Origin: Vibrio nitrifigilis | GTDB taxonomy: Bacteria > Pseudomonadota > Gammaproteobacteria > Enterobacterales > Vibrionaceae | DNA length: 64,000 nt | Assembly (NCBI RefSeq): GCF_015686695.1 | Contig: NZ_JADPMR010000001.1 | Coordinates: 1,054,001-1,118,000 of the forward strand | Reading direction: 5' to 3' | Shown: positions 1 to 7,713 of the stretch, piece by piece | Numbering within the stretch: position 1 is the stretch's first letter | Layout of the letters: every line of letters begins with the position of its first letter | Notes under the pieces: model-generated | Seen by the model: the letters and a program-made list of their open reading frames with translations, nothing else | The model's database searches: none | What the model was told of the DNA's origin: nothing | Made by a program: the position numbers and the translations under genes

Positions 1-1
1 A

Positions 2-1231
2 CAAGGTACTGAATTTAAAAACCTAACTGCAATCGATCTCGGGCAAATGGTGGTAAGTGAATTAGTCCATCGATACGATCTTAACCCCATTCCTATTGAT
101 CAGGTCGTTTTCGGTCAAGTCGTACAGATGCCTCAGGCCCCAAATATTGCCAGAGAAATAGTGCTAGCATCACAATTGCCTGTTGCTACCGATGCGTTTA
201 GTGTAAGCCGAGCGTGTGCAACGAGTTTTCAAGCCATCATTAACGTTGCTGAAAGTATTATGGTAGGCAGTATTGAATCAGGCATAGCCGGTGGCGCTGA
301 TTCTTGTTCAAATTTGCCGATAGGCGTCACGCAAAACTGTGCTGCAACGTTACTCGCGATGTCAAAGCAAAAGACGTGGTTGGGTAAAGCTAAATTGTTG
401 CGCCAATTGTCATTGAAAGATTTTCTTCCTGTTCCCCCTCCTATTGCAGAATATTCGACCGGCCTCTCAATGGGAGAGACCGCTGAGCAGATGGCGAAGA
501 CCTATCATATTAGCCGCCAAGAGCAAGATGAATTGGCGCATCGTTCACATCAACATGCCGAACAGGCTTGGCAAGAAAAACGCCTTGATCAGGAAGTGAT
601 GACGGCTTTTCTTCCTCCGTACCAACAAGTACTAGCGAAAGACAATACCATTCGAGCTCACTCTACATTGGAAGAACTCGCTTTGTTAAAGCCCGTTTTT
701 GATCGCCGTTATGGGAGTGTGACTGCGGGTAATAGCACACCACTGACTGATGGGGCAGCTGCAATAGTGTTAATGGCTGAAGATAAAGCGCGAAGCCTAG
801 AGTTACCTGTATTGGGCTATATTCGCTCTTACGCGTGGTCAGGGCTTGGTGTTGAAAAAGATATGTTATTAGGCCCTGCCTATGCGGTGCCGAATGCATT
901 AGACAAAGCAGGGATTCAACTCAAGGATCTCACGCTGTTCGATATGCACGAAGCATTCGCTGCACAAGTGCTTGCTAACTTAAAACTATTTGCCAGTGAG
1001 CATTTTGCAACTCACCAACTGAGGCGTTCGAAGGCCATTGGTGAGGTAGATATGGATAAATTTAACGTTCTCGGAGGATCCATTGCATATGGACACCCAT
1101 TTGCTGCGACAGGAGCACGTTTAATTACTCAAACGTTGAATGAACTACAGCGTCGTGGTGGAGGATTGGCCCTTACAACAGCATGTGCTGCTGGTGGACT
1201 TGGTGTTGCGATGGTATTGGAGAGTGAATAA
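2..1231 (+). CDS. fadI: 3-ketoacyl-CoA thiolase FadI, 5' end outside window
   Basis: Thiolase of the anaerobic-type fatty acid oxidation complex; it cleaves 3-ketoacyl-CoA to acetyl-CoA and a shortened acyl-CoA. The reading frame is open from base 2, and the first codons (IDLGQMVVSEL) match the interior N-terminal part of E. coli FadI, so roughly 27 residues lie upstream of the window. The nucleophilic cysteine sits in SVSRACATS (codon at 215-217). The GGSIAYGHPFAATGAR block near the C-terminus and the final CAAGGLG motif supply the other thiolase catalytic residues. The stop overlaps the fadJ start (TAATG), so the two are translationally coupled and probably form one complex. The ATG at 47 is internal, not the real start. 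Confidence 0.96.
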   Translation, partial: QGTEFKNLTAIDLGQMVVSELVHRYDLNPIPIDQVVFGQVVQMPQAPNIAREIVLASQLPVATDAFSVSRACATSFQAIINVAESIMVGSIESGIAGGADSCSNLPIGVTQNCAATLLAMSKQKTWLGKAKLLRQLSLKDFLPVPPPIAEYSTGLSMGETAEQMAKTYHISRQEQDELAHRSHQHAEQAWQEKRLDQEVMTAFLPPYQQVLAKDNTIRAHSTLEELALLKPVFDRRYGSVTAGNSTPLTDGAAAIVLMAEDKARSLELPVLGYIRSYAWSGLGVEKDMLLGPAYAVPNALDKAGIQLKDLTLFDMHEAFAAQVLANLKLFASEHFATHQLRRSKAIGEVDMDKFNVLGGSIAYGHPFAATGARLITQTLNELQRRGGGLALTTACAAGGLGVAMVLESE

Positions 1232-3348
1232 TGGCATCTGAAAATCGAGGCTTTAGTTTATCAATCGATAACCATTCAGTTGCGTGGTTACAAATCGATT
1301 TACCTAATGAAGCGGTCAATACCTTGCGTGCTGAGTCTGTGACTCGGATTAATGAAATACTTACTGAGTTACAAAATCAGCAACAACGCATCAAAGGATT
1401 AATCATTTACTCGGCAAAGCCGGATAACTTTATTGCCGGGGCTGATATTAACATGATCGACCGATGTCAATCTGTTGATGAGGCGCGTCAATTAGCTCAC
1501 ACCGGACAAGATGTCTTTAATCAGTTACAGAGCCTGACTTTTCCCGTCGTTGCGGCTATTCATGGTTCGTGTTTAGGAGGAGGATTAGAGTTAGCGTTGG
1601 CATGTGATTATCGTGTTGTTAGTGATGATGACAAAACACGGTTAGGCTTTCCTGAAGTTATGCTTGGACTACTACCTGGCGCAGGTGGAACCCAACGATT
1701 GCCAAGGTTGGTTGGTTTGATTCCCGCATTAGATCTCATACTGACTGGGCGTTTGTTGAGAGCTGGAAAGGCGAAAAAACTGGGGTTAGTCGACGATGTA
1801 GTCCCGCAAGATATTTTGTTAGAAGTCGCGCAAAGATGGCTAGAAAAAAAGCGGCCGAAGAAACCTCTGTCTTCCATGTTTGAACGTATGCTAACTCACT
1901 CTAATTTTTTACGGCGACTTGTGTTTGATAAAGCGGCGGCAAAAGCCTTTGAAAAAAGTCGCGGCAACTATCCAGCGATTGACGCGATTTTTCAGGTCAT
2001 GCGGGTCGGTATGCAGCAAGGAATGAAAAAAGGTTTGCACGAAGAAGCGAAGCAATTTGCTGATTTGGTTATGACCAAGCAGTCGCGCGCTCTTAGGCAT
2101 CTGTATTTTGCCAATAATATTCTCAAGAAACACTATCCGAGTGATGGCTTAGTTCCGATTGAAAAAGTGCAAGTTGTTGGTGGTGGTTTAATGGGGTCTG
2201 GGATTGCCTACGTGACTGCCACCAAAGCACAAGTGATGACTCGCATTCAAGACGTGAGTGAACAAGGCGTGCTATCGGCGTTACAATACAGTTATACTCG
2301 GCTTCAAGATAAACGTACTAAACGTCATTTAACATCGCGGCAAGTAAAACAATCCTTGAGCCGTCTCTCTGGCGATCTCTCTAACGCGACTCTACCTCAG
2401 GCTGATTTAGTCGTAGAAGCTGTGTTTGAAGATTTAGCGCTTAAGCAGCATATTGTCAGCCAGTTCGATCAATTCGCGCCTCAACAAGCCATTTTTGCTA
2501 CCAATACGTCCTCATTACCAATTAGCCAAATCGCTGAAAATTCATCTCGTAGTGAGAATGTGATTGGCTTACATTATTTTAGTCCAGTAGAAAAGATGCC
2601 GTTGGTTGAAGTCATACCGCATAAACATACTTCTTCTGAAACGGTTGCCAAAACCGTAAGTTTTGCTCGTCGCCAGGGGAAAACGCCGATTGTTGTCAAA
2701 GACAGTGCTGGATTTTTTGTAAATAGGATATTAGCGCCATATTTAAATGAAGCTGCGCAGTTAATGCTTGATAACCAACCGATAGAAGAGATAGATGCGG
2801 CATTGACCAACTTTGGATTTCCGGTTGGGCCGTTATGTTTGCTTGATGAAGTCGGTTTAGACATTGGTGCAAAAGTTAGCCCGATACTCGTACAAGAATT
2901 AGGGGATCGATTTAAAGGGCCAGATATTTTTTCGGTGATGCTTAATGACGGCAGAGTAGGGAAGAAGGTCAGAAAAGGGTTTTATCATTACCCAGTAGAC
3001 AAACCTAAAGAGGTCGATCGTCAGGTCTATCGGTTGTTTGGTTTGTCGCCAGAAAGTTATTTAACGCCTAAAACAGTGGCTATGCGCTGTTTATTACCAA
3101 TGCTCAATGAGGCTGTTCGATGTCTAGATGAGGGAGTGATAGCTGCGCCCGAAGATGGTGATATAGGTGCAGTTTATGGAGTCGGTTTTCCGCCATTCTT
3201 AGGTGGTCCATTCCATTACATGGATGGATTAGGGTTAGTTTGTATTTCTGAGTTAATGACTCGTTATGCTGATACTTATGGACCCAGGTTTTTTCCTTGT
3301 GAAGGCATTATCCAACGAGCAGAACAAGCGAAAGCATTTTATGACTAA
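1231..3348 (+). CDS. fadJ: Fatty acid oxidation complex alpha subunit FadJ
   Basis: Multifunctional enoyl-CoA hydratase / 3-hydroxyacyl-CoA dehydrogenase of 705 residues, partner of FadI. The N-terminal crotonase domain (about 1-190) has the oxyanion-hole GSCLGGGLELA segment and the two catalytic glutamates E120 and E142 (FPEVMLGLLPGAGG). A linker is followed by an NAD-binding Rossmann motif (VVGGGLMGSGIAY, about residues 315-327), and then by the dehydrogenase domain with LHYFSPVEKMPLVEVI containing the catalytic histidine. Length and domain order match FadJ (about 710 aa). Its start overlaps the fadI stop by one base. Substrate chain-length preference cannot be read from sequence. Confidence 0.96.
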   Translation: MASENRGFSLSIDNHSVAWLQIDLPNEAVNTLRAESVTRINEILTELQNQQQRIKGLIIYSAKPDNFIAGADINMIDRCQSVDEARQLAHTGQDVFNQLQSLTFPVVAAIHGSCLGGGLELALACDYRVVSDDDKTRLGFPEVMLGLLPGAGGTQRLPRLVGLIPALDLILTGRLLRAGKAKKLGLVDDVVPQDILLEVAQRWLEKKRPKKPLSSMFERMLTHSNFLRRLVFDKAAAKAFEKSRGNYPAIDAIFQVMRVGMQQGMKKGLHEEAKQFADLVMTKQSRALRHLYFANNILKKHYPSDGLVPIEKVQVVGGGLMGSGIAYVTATKAQVMTRIQDVSEQGVLSALQYSYTRLQDKRTKRHLTSRQVKQSLSRLSGDLSNATLPQADLVVEAVFEDLALKQHIVSQFDQFAPQQAIFATNTSSLPISQIAENSSRSENVIGLHYFSPVEKMPLVEVIPHKHTSSETVAKTVSFARRQGKTPIVVKDSAGFFVNRILAPYLNEAAQLMLDNQPIEEIDAALTNFGFPVGPLCLLDEVGLDIGAKVSPILVQELGDRFKGPDIFSVMLNDGRVGKKVRKGFYHYPVDKPKEVDRQVYRLFGLSPESYLTPKTVAMRCLLPMLNEAVRCLDEGVIAAPEDGDIGAVYGVGFPPFLGGPFHYMDGLGLVCISELMTRYADTYGPRFFPCEGIIQRAEQAKAFYD

Positions 3349-3411
3349 ATAATTACGCATCAAGGTGCTTATATGAGGTTGTTGCTCTTATCTTGAGAGC
3401 CAAGAAAAAGG

Positions 3412-3450
3412 CAACTTATGCCGTAATAGCATAAAAAGTTAGTTTTTTAT
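3412..3450 (+). terminator. Possible terminator after fadIJ
   Basis: The stem TTATGC / GCATAA (3416-3421 / 3429-3434, loop CGTAATA) can be extended by AACT/AGTT across a bulge and is followed by a T-rich run. The rest of the 3349-3664 gap is A+T-rich with no ORF I would support; it presumably carries the promoter of the nitroreductase gene. Confidence 0.45.
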
Positions 3451-3664
3451 TTTGAATGAGAATGTGAAATGTAAGTTTATAACTCGCTTTTAATGTTGCT
3501 AAATTGCTAAGCTATTGCGTTGAAAATTTAGCATAGCTAACAAGATATAGGTCACAGTTATCAGTGTATTTATAATTTAGAGTGATAACTCTATCAATGT
3601 AATAAGCTGTCTTTATCTGTACTTATTGAATTCTCCCCAATTCGCGCGTTGATAAGGAATCTGT

Positions 3665-4213
3665 ATGGACGCATTAGATTTATTACTCTCACGTCGTTCT
3701 ATGGCGAAGCTTACGTCACCAGCTCCTGAAGGTAAGATTCTCGAAAATATAATCCAAGCAGGCTTGAGAGCTCCTGATCATGGCAACCTAACGCCATGGC
3801 GTTTTGTTATTGCTCAGGGTAGTGGTCTACAAAAACTATCAGATATATTGGTGAAAGCGGCTGTTGCAGAGCAAAGTGATGAGTCGGTCGTTACTAAATT
3901 AAAAAATGCCCCATTTCGGGCTCCGATGGTGATTACTGTTATCGCTAAGGTCACGCCCCATGAGAAAGTGCCAGCTCTTGAACAGCACCTGTCGGCAGGA
4001 TGTGCGGTTCAAGCAATGCAAATGGCTGCAGTGGCTCAGGGGTTTCAGGGGATTTGGCGTTCTGGTAATTGGATGTTCCATCCTGACGTTCATCATGCAT
4101 TTAAGCTAGAAGGTGAGGATGAAATTGTCGGGTTTTTGTATTTAGGTACGCCTACCGGAAGCGCTATGGCTCCACCTAAAAGAGCATTGGGTGATTTTGT
4201 AGAATTTTTATAA
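3665..4213 (+). CDS. ydjA: YdjA-type NAD(P)H nitroreductase
   Basis: Small flavin-dependent oxidoreductase of the nitroreductase superfamily, 182 residues, the usual size for YdjA. The N-terminal LLLSRRSMAKLTSPAP carries the conserved Arg-Arg-Ser phosphate-binding segment for FMN. APDHGNLTPWRFVIA and AVAQGFQGIWRSG match the YdjA cofactor-binding blocks, and GFLYLGTP closes the fold. Expected to act as a cytosolic homodimer; its physiological substrate is not known in the family. It stands alone between fadJ and the convergent aphB gene. Confidence 0.9.
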   Translation: MDALDLLLSRRSMAKLTSPAPEGKILENIIQAGLRAPDHGNLTPWRFVIAQGSGLQKLSDILVKAAVAEQSDESVVTKLKNAPFRAPMVITVIAKVTPHEKVPALEQHLSAGCAVQAMQMAAVAQGFQGIWRSGNWMFHPDVHHAFKLEGEDEIVGFLYLGTPTGSAMAPPKRALGDFVEFL

Positions 4214-4226
4214 TTGAGTGACGGAG

Positions 4227-4260
4227 AGGGCCTTGGTATGTAAGGCCCTTTCGTTCTCTA
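4227..4260. terminator. Bidirectional terminator between ydjA and aphB
   Basis: Perfect 8-bp stem AGGGCCTT / AAGGCCCT (4227-4234 / 4242-4249) with a 7-nt loop and a T-containing tail. It lies between two convergent genes. Confidence 0.8.
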
Positions 4261-4267
4261 TTAGTAT

Positions 4268-5143
4268 TTAGTGAATGTGGTAACTAATCACAAAGTCAAT
4301 GAATAAGCGGACTTTTTCCGGTAGATGGTCTTTGTGGTTATATAACATATAAATATCACGAGGATTCGCGGACCAGTCGTTCAGTACGCGAACTAATTTG
4401 CCTGCTTGGATGTATTCATCCAGCATGACATCAGGCATTAATGTAATGCCTAACCCTTGTGTGCAAGCATGACGCACAACGTCAATAGTATTGGCCTGAA
4501 AACGGCCTTTATCTAAATTGACAACGGATTCGCCTTTATTGTTAGTTAATTGCCATTTAATCAGTGGGTAACCTTTCAATAAAGAATGTTGGGTGAGTTC
4601 TTCGGCGTGATTCGGTGTCGGGTTTTTTGCTAAATAGTCTGGACTTGCTACTAATATGTCTTTCACTTCACTAATTTTACGGGCAATCAAGCTTGAGTCC
4701 CGTTGAGGACCTACTCGGAAGATAACATCCCATTCAGTGGGGTCGAGGCGGTCTGCGTGATTACTTGTCGTCAATTCAATATTGATTTCTGGATATTCCT
4801 GCATGAAATCAATAAACATTGGCATCATTAATCGTTTAGTAAGGTTGGAAGGAGCAGAGATTTTTATTTTCCCTGACGCCCCACGGCACTCATCGGTGAT
4901 TTCTTCTGCCATTGAGGCTAGCCGTTCTAGTAATGGAGAACATTCACCAAAGAAGCGTTCTCCTGCTTCGGTCAGTGATAGCTTGCGGGCATGGCGATTC
5001 AAAAGTCTAAGATTCAACGAATCTTCAAGCGCTTGAATGCGTCGGGTGATGGTTGCTACGGGGATCATAGTCTTACGTGAAGTTGCGGTGTAGCTGCCAT
5101 TTTCGACAACCAGTCGAAAGAGGTTTAGGTCATCTAATTTCAT
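4268..5143 (-). CDS. aphB: LysR-family transcriptional activator, AphB-like
   Basis: 291-residue LysR regulator. Residues 1-60 form the winged helix-turn-helix (MKLDDLNLFRLVVENGSYT, then PVATITRRIQALEDSLNLRLLNRHARKL), followed by the effector-binding domain (KIKISAPSNLTKRLMMPMF onward). The N-terminus and the SANPRDIYMLYNHKDH segment match V. cholerae AphB as I remember it; AphB activates tcpPH together with AphA in that species and responds to pH and anaerobiosis. I prefer the ATG at 5143 over the GTG at 5155 because it gives the AphB N-terminus and follows AGGA closely. It is divergent from the RssB-like gene, the same neighbourhood as in V. cholerae. In other vibrios AphB has broader roles, so a virulence function should not be assumed. 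Confidence 0.85.
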   Translation of the reverse strand: MKLDDLNLFRLVVENGSYTATSRKTMIPVATITRRIQALEDSLNLRLLNRHARKLSLTEAGERFFGECSPLLERLASMAEEITDECRGASGKIKISAPSNLTKRLMMPMFIDFMQEYPEINIELTTSNHADRLDPTEWDVIFRVGPQRDSSLIARKISEVKDILVASPDYLAKNPTPNHAEELTQHSLLKGYPLIKWQLTNNKGESVVNLDKGRFQANTIDVVRHACTQGLGITLMPDVMLDEYIQAGKLVRVLNDWSANPRDIYMLYNHKDHLPEKVRLFIDFVISYHIH

Positions 5144-5207
5144 AGTTCCTGACACATTATTTTATGAGTTGGAGTAATTTATACGCATATCGGATGTCAA
5201 AGTTTGA

Positions 5208-5256
5208 GACATATCAACGACTAGTATGATATGTCATATTCCATACATATAGTATG
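5208..5256. promoter_or_regulatory. Dyads in the aphB-rssB divergent promoter region
   Basis: Two inverted repeats lie between the divergent genes: GACATATCA-N10-TGATATGTC (5208-5216 / 5227-5235, perfect) and CATAC-ATATA-GTATG (5242-5256). They are plausible binding sites for the LysR protein or another regulator. Neither matches the TGCAA-N7-TTGCA pattern reported for AphB. Confidence 0.5.
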
Positions 5257-5321
5257 CAACTATGTGTAAAACCGGAATATTTGTATAAATGTTATTTCAA
5301 GACTACCTTAATAGGTAACGT

Positions 5322-6506
5322 ATGAAACTATCCTATAACAATAAAAAAATTTGTGAACAGGAAGAGCATAGTGAGGTAGATGCTATGTACAAAACTAATG
5401 TTCAAAATGATGATGGAGCTGAGGGGCAGGTGAACCTGAACCAACAATCTAAAGTCATTATGCTTGTTGACGACGATCCGATCTTTCGTCGTATTACAGG
5501 CGCGTTTTTAGCGGCTCAAGGATATGAAGTCGTTGAGGCTGAGGATGGACTCGATGGATTACGTAAATTACAGGAGGCGCAGCCGGATCTCATTTTATGC
5601 GATCTCTCTATGCCCGTGCTAAACGGTATTGAGTTTGTTGAAGAAGTGAGCATGGAATATCCGTCCATGCCTCTCATTGTGGTATCGGCGACTCAAGATA
5701 TGTCGGAAGTCGCGAAAGCGCTGCGTTTTGGCATTAAAGATTTTCTGCCTAAACCTATCAATGACCACCAACACTTGAGTTGCTCCATCGAAAGTACTTT
5801 AGAAGCGACAGAAAATGCTATGGCCAGCCATCGCGATTTTTCTAGTCAGTGGTTTCGTGTTGATGGTGAAGGTGAGTTACCTGAAGAGCGAGAGTTGCAT
5901 TGGCACCTTGATTACTTACACAAGAATCCAAATGCAGCGAAAGAGTTACTTCATGCACTGTTACCTGACAATGATACGGCGCAAGGTGCCTGGCACTGCA
6001 GTTATCGCTTGCTGCAATCAACAGAAACGATGCCATTAGTGTTTGATTATGTATGGCTGTTAAACGGTCAAATGGCCTTTTACATTGTTGATTCCTCAAG
6101 TAACGATGAAAGCGGGGTAGGGACAACCTTACTTGTACGGGCCTTGTTCCATGATTACTTACGTAATTTACGACGTAATAGCGTTGATTTAAAAGACATG
6201 GCGGCCATATTAGAACGTGGAATTAAATGTTCAGAATGTGCTGGGCCGGTGACTGCCTTGTTTGGACTTGCTGATTTTAACGATGGCTCGCTATCGATCT
6301 TACCTGCAGGATTAGACAGCCAATGGTCAAATGAAGTTAAAAAGCATCATATTGCTGGTAATGTGTGTTTGGGTAACAATTGCTTGAAAAACTTTGTCAC
6401 TAATGACTTGTCGATTACCAAAGGCTGCAAAGTGGCGATACATAACACCGGAGCTAGCAGTTTTACCTTCGATATTTATACTAACCAAGATCTATACGAA
6501 ATATAA
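5322..6506 (+). CDS. rssB: RssB-like response regulator (sigma-S turnover adaptor)
   Basis: 394-residue response regulator. A variable N-terminal tail of about 42 residues precedes a receiver domain (KVIMLVDDDPIFRRI, phosphoacceptor D94 in LILCDLSMP, then VVSATQDMSEVAKALRFGIKDFLPKP). The block after D94 is strikingly like E. coli RssB, and the C-terminal half has the degenerate PP2C-like layout of RssB (TTLLVRALFHDYLRN). In enterics RssB delivers RpoS to ClpXP. The true start may be the ATG 21 codons inside (5385), because the first 21 residues look unstructured. It is divergent from aphB. Confidence 0.82.
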   Translation: MKLSYNNKKICEQEEHSEVDAMYKTNVQNDDGAEGQVNLNQQSKVIMLVDDDPIFRRITGAFLAAQGYEVVEAEDGLDGLRKLQEAQPDLILCDLSMPVLNGIEFVEEVSMEYPSMPLIVVSATQDMSEVAKALRFGIKDFLPKPINDHQHLSCSIESTLEATENAMASHRDFSSQWFRVDGEGELPEERELHWHLDYLHKNPNAAKELLHALLPDNDTAQGAWHCSYRLLQSTETMPLVFDYVWLLNGQMAFYIVDSSSNDESGVGTTLLVRALFHDYLRNLRRNSVDLKDMAAILERGIKCSECAGPVTALFGLADFNDGSLSILPAGLDSQWSNEVKKHHIAGNVCLGNNCLKNFVTNDLSITKGCKVAIHNTGASSFTFDIYTNQDLYEI

Positions 6507-6520
6507 CGTGTTATAACGAT

Positions 6521-6553
6521 CGCGCTTATTAGGGGGAAAGACCAATAAGCGCG
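6521..6553 (+). terminator. Stem-loop after rssB
   Basis: Perfect 10-bp stem CGCGCTTATT / AATAAGCGCG (6521-6530 / 6544-6553) with a 13-nt loop. No T-run follows, so this is a weak or factor-assisted terminator. Confidence 0.5.
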
Positions 6554-6595
6554 ACCCATTTCTGTGTTCTCTACCTTCAGTCCCATGTTAAATAT

Positions 6596-7003
6596 ATGTC
6601 TCTGATTCGAAAATCTCTCACGCGTTTTGCGTGTCTTCTCTTAGGATGGATTGCACTCTTATTAGGTATTGTTGGCATTGTATTACCTGTTTTGCCAACC
6701 ACTCCTTTTATTTTATTGGCTAGCTTCTGTTTTATAAGGTCTAGTCCACGTTACCATTCATGGCTACATCAACATCCTTGGTTTGGGCCGATATTAACCA
6801 ATTGGGAGAAAAATCGATCTGTATCAAAAATAACCAAACGGCGCGGTTTGGTTGTTATTGTTCTAAGTTTCTGTTTTTCAATTTATATTGTTCGGTATTT
6901 ATGGCTTAAAGTGCTATTATTTGTCGTTTTTGTCGTTCTTATAAGCTGGTTTATTAAGCTACCAGTGAACGAGCTAGTTGATAACAGGCGTGAAAATCAC
7001 TAG
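6596..7003 (+). CDS. ybaN: DUF454 (YbaN) inner-membrane protein
   Basis: 135-residue membrane protein of the YbaN/DUF454 family, function unknown. It has an N-terminal hydrophobic hairpin (LLLGWIALLLGIVGIVLPVLPTTP contains the family's P-x-LPTTPF signature), a cytosolic loop with PRYHSWLHQHPWFGPIL, and two further transmembrane segments (GLVVIVLSFCFSIYIV and LLFVVFVVLISWF). In many gammaproteobacteria it sits upstream of apt, as it does here. A strong terminator separates it from apt. Confidence 0.88.
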   Translation: MSLIRKSLTRFACLLLGWIALLLGIVGIVLPVLPTTPFILLASFCFIRSSPRYHSWLHQHPWFGPILTNWEKNRSVSKITKRRGLVVIVLSFCFSIYIVRYLWLKVLLFVVFVVLISWFIKLPVNELVDNRRENH

Positions 7004-7019
7004 CATTATGAAGAAGTGT

Positions 7020-7050
7020 GCCCACTCTTCGAGTGGGCGTTTGTTTTTTC
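7020..7050 (+). terminator. Rho-independent terminator after ybaN
   Basis: Stem GCCCACTC / GAGTGGGC (7020-7027 / 7031-7038, tight loop) followed by GTTTGTTTTTTC. Confidence 0.85.
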
Positions 7051-7146
7051 AGCGCTTAGAAATTATTGTATTTCGGGCGAAGAACCATAAACAGCAATGC
7101 TGTGATTATTCACGGGAGCATTGTCTCAATCGAAGTTAATTTTATT

Positions 7147-7692
7147 ATGACAACCGAAACTCTTTCACTTATTAAATCAAGCATTAAAAGCATTCCTGAC
7201 TACCCAAAACCAGGCATTCTGTTTCGTGACGTAACCAGTTTGCTAGAAGATGCAAAAGCTTATCAAGCGACCATTCAACTTTTGGTAGATAAGTATAAAG
7301 CTCACGGTTTTACCAAGGTGGTAGGTACGGAAGCTCGTGGTTTCCTTTTTGGTGCCCCATTAGCGCTTGAATTAGGTGTGGGTTTTGTACCTGTACGTAA
7401 ACCAGGCAAACTACCTCGTAAAACTATCGCACAAACCTATGATTTGGAATATGGTACAGATACCTTAGAAATTCATGTTGATGCGATTCAGCCTGGCGAT
7501 AAAGTGCTTGTTGTTGATGACCTTCTGGCGACTGGTGGCACAATTGAAGCGACCACTAAACTGATTCGTCAATTAGGCGGCGAAGTGGAGCATGCTGCAT
7601 TTGTCATCAACCTACCAGAGATCGGTGGAGACAAGCGCCTGGAAGGTTTAGGCTTGAACGTTTACAGTATCTGTGAATTTGACGGTCACTAA
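7147..7692 (+). CDS. apt: Adenine phosphoribosyltransferase
   Basis: Converts adenine plus PRPP to AMP in purine salvage. I place the start at the ATG at 7147 (MTTETLSLIKSS), giving 181 residues, the family norm; the open frame upstream to 7066 has no match to Apt. The PRPP loop is VLVVDDLLATGGTIEAT, and the substrate region SIPDYPKPGILFRDVTSLLED and GTEARGFLFGAPLA are near identical to E. coli Apt. About 100 bases of untranslated leader separate it from the terminator upstream. It is followed after 21 bp by dnaX, as in enterics. Confidence 0.96.
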   Translation: MTTETLSLIKSSIKSIPDYPKPGILFRDVTSLLEDAKAYQATIQLLVDKYKAHGFTKVVGTEARGFLFGAPLALELGVGFVPVRKPGKLPRKTIAQTYDLEYGTDTLEIHVDAIQPGDKVLVVDDLLATGGTIEATTKLIRQLGGEVEHAAFVINLPEIGGDKRLEGLGLNVYSICEFDGH

Positions 7693-7713
7693 ACACCCAA
7701 AACGGAAGTATTC

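Noticed and set aside
5161..5321. AphB autoregulatory site of the TGCAA-N7-TTGCA type
   Set aside because: That pattern is not present in the divergent region; only other dyads are.
7066..7146. N-terminal extension of Apt
   Set aside because: The 27 extra residues have no counterpart in the family, and the ATG at 7147 gives the canonical start.
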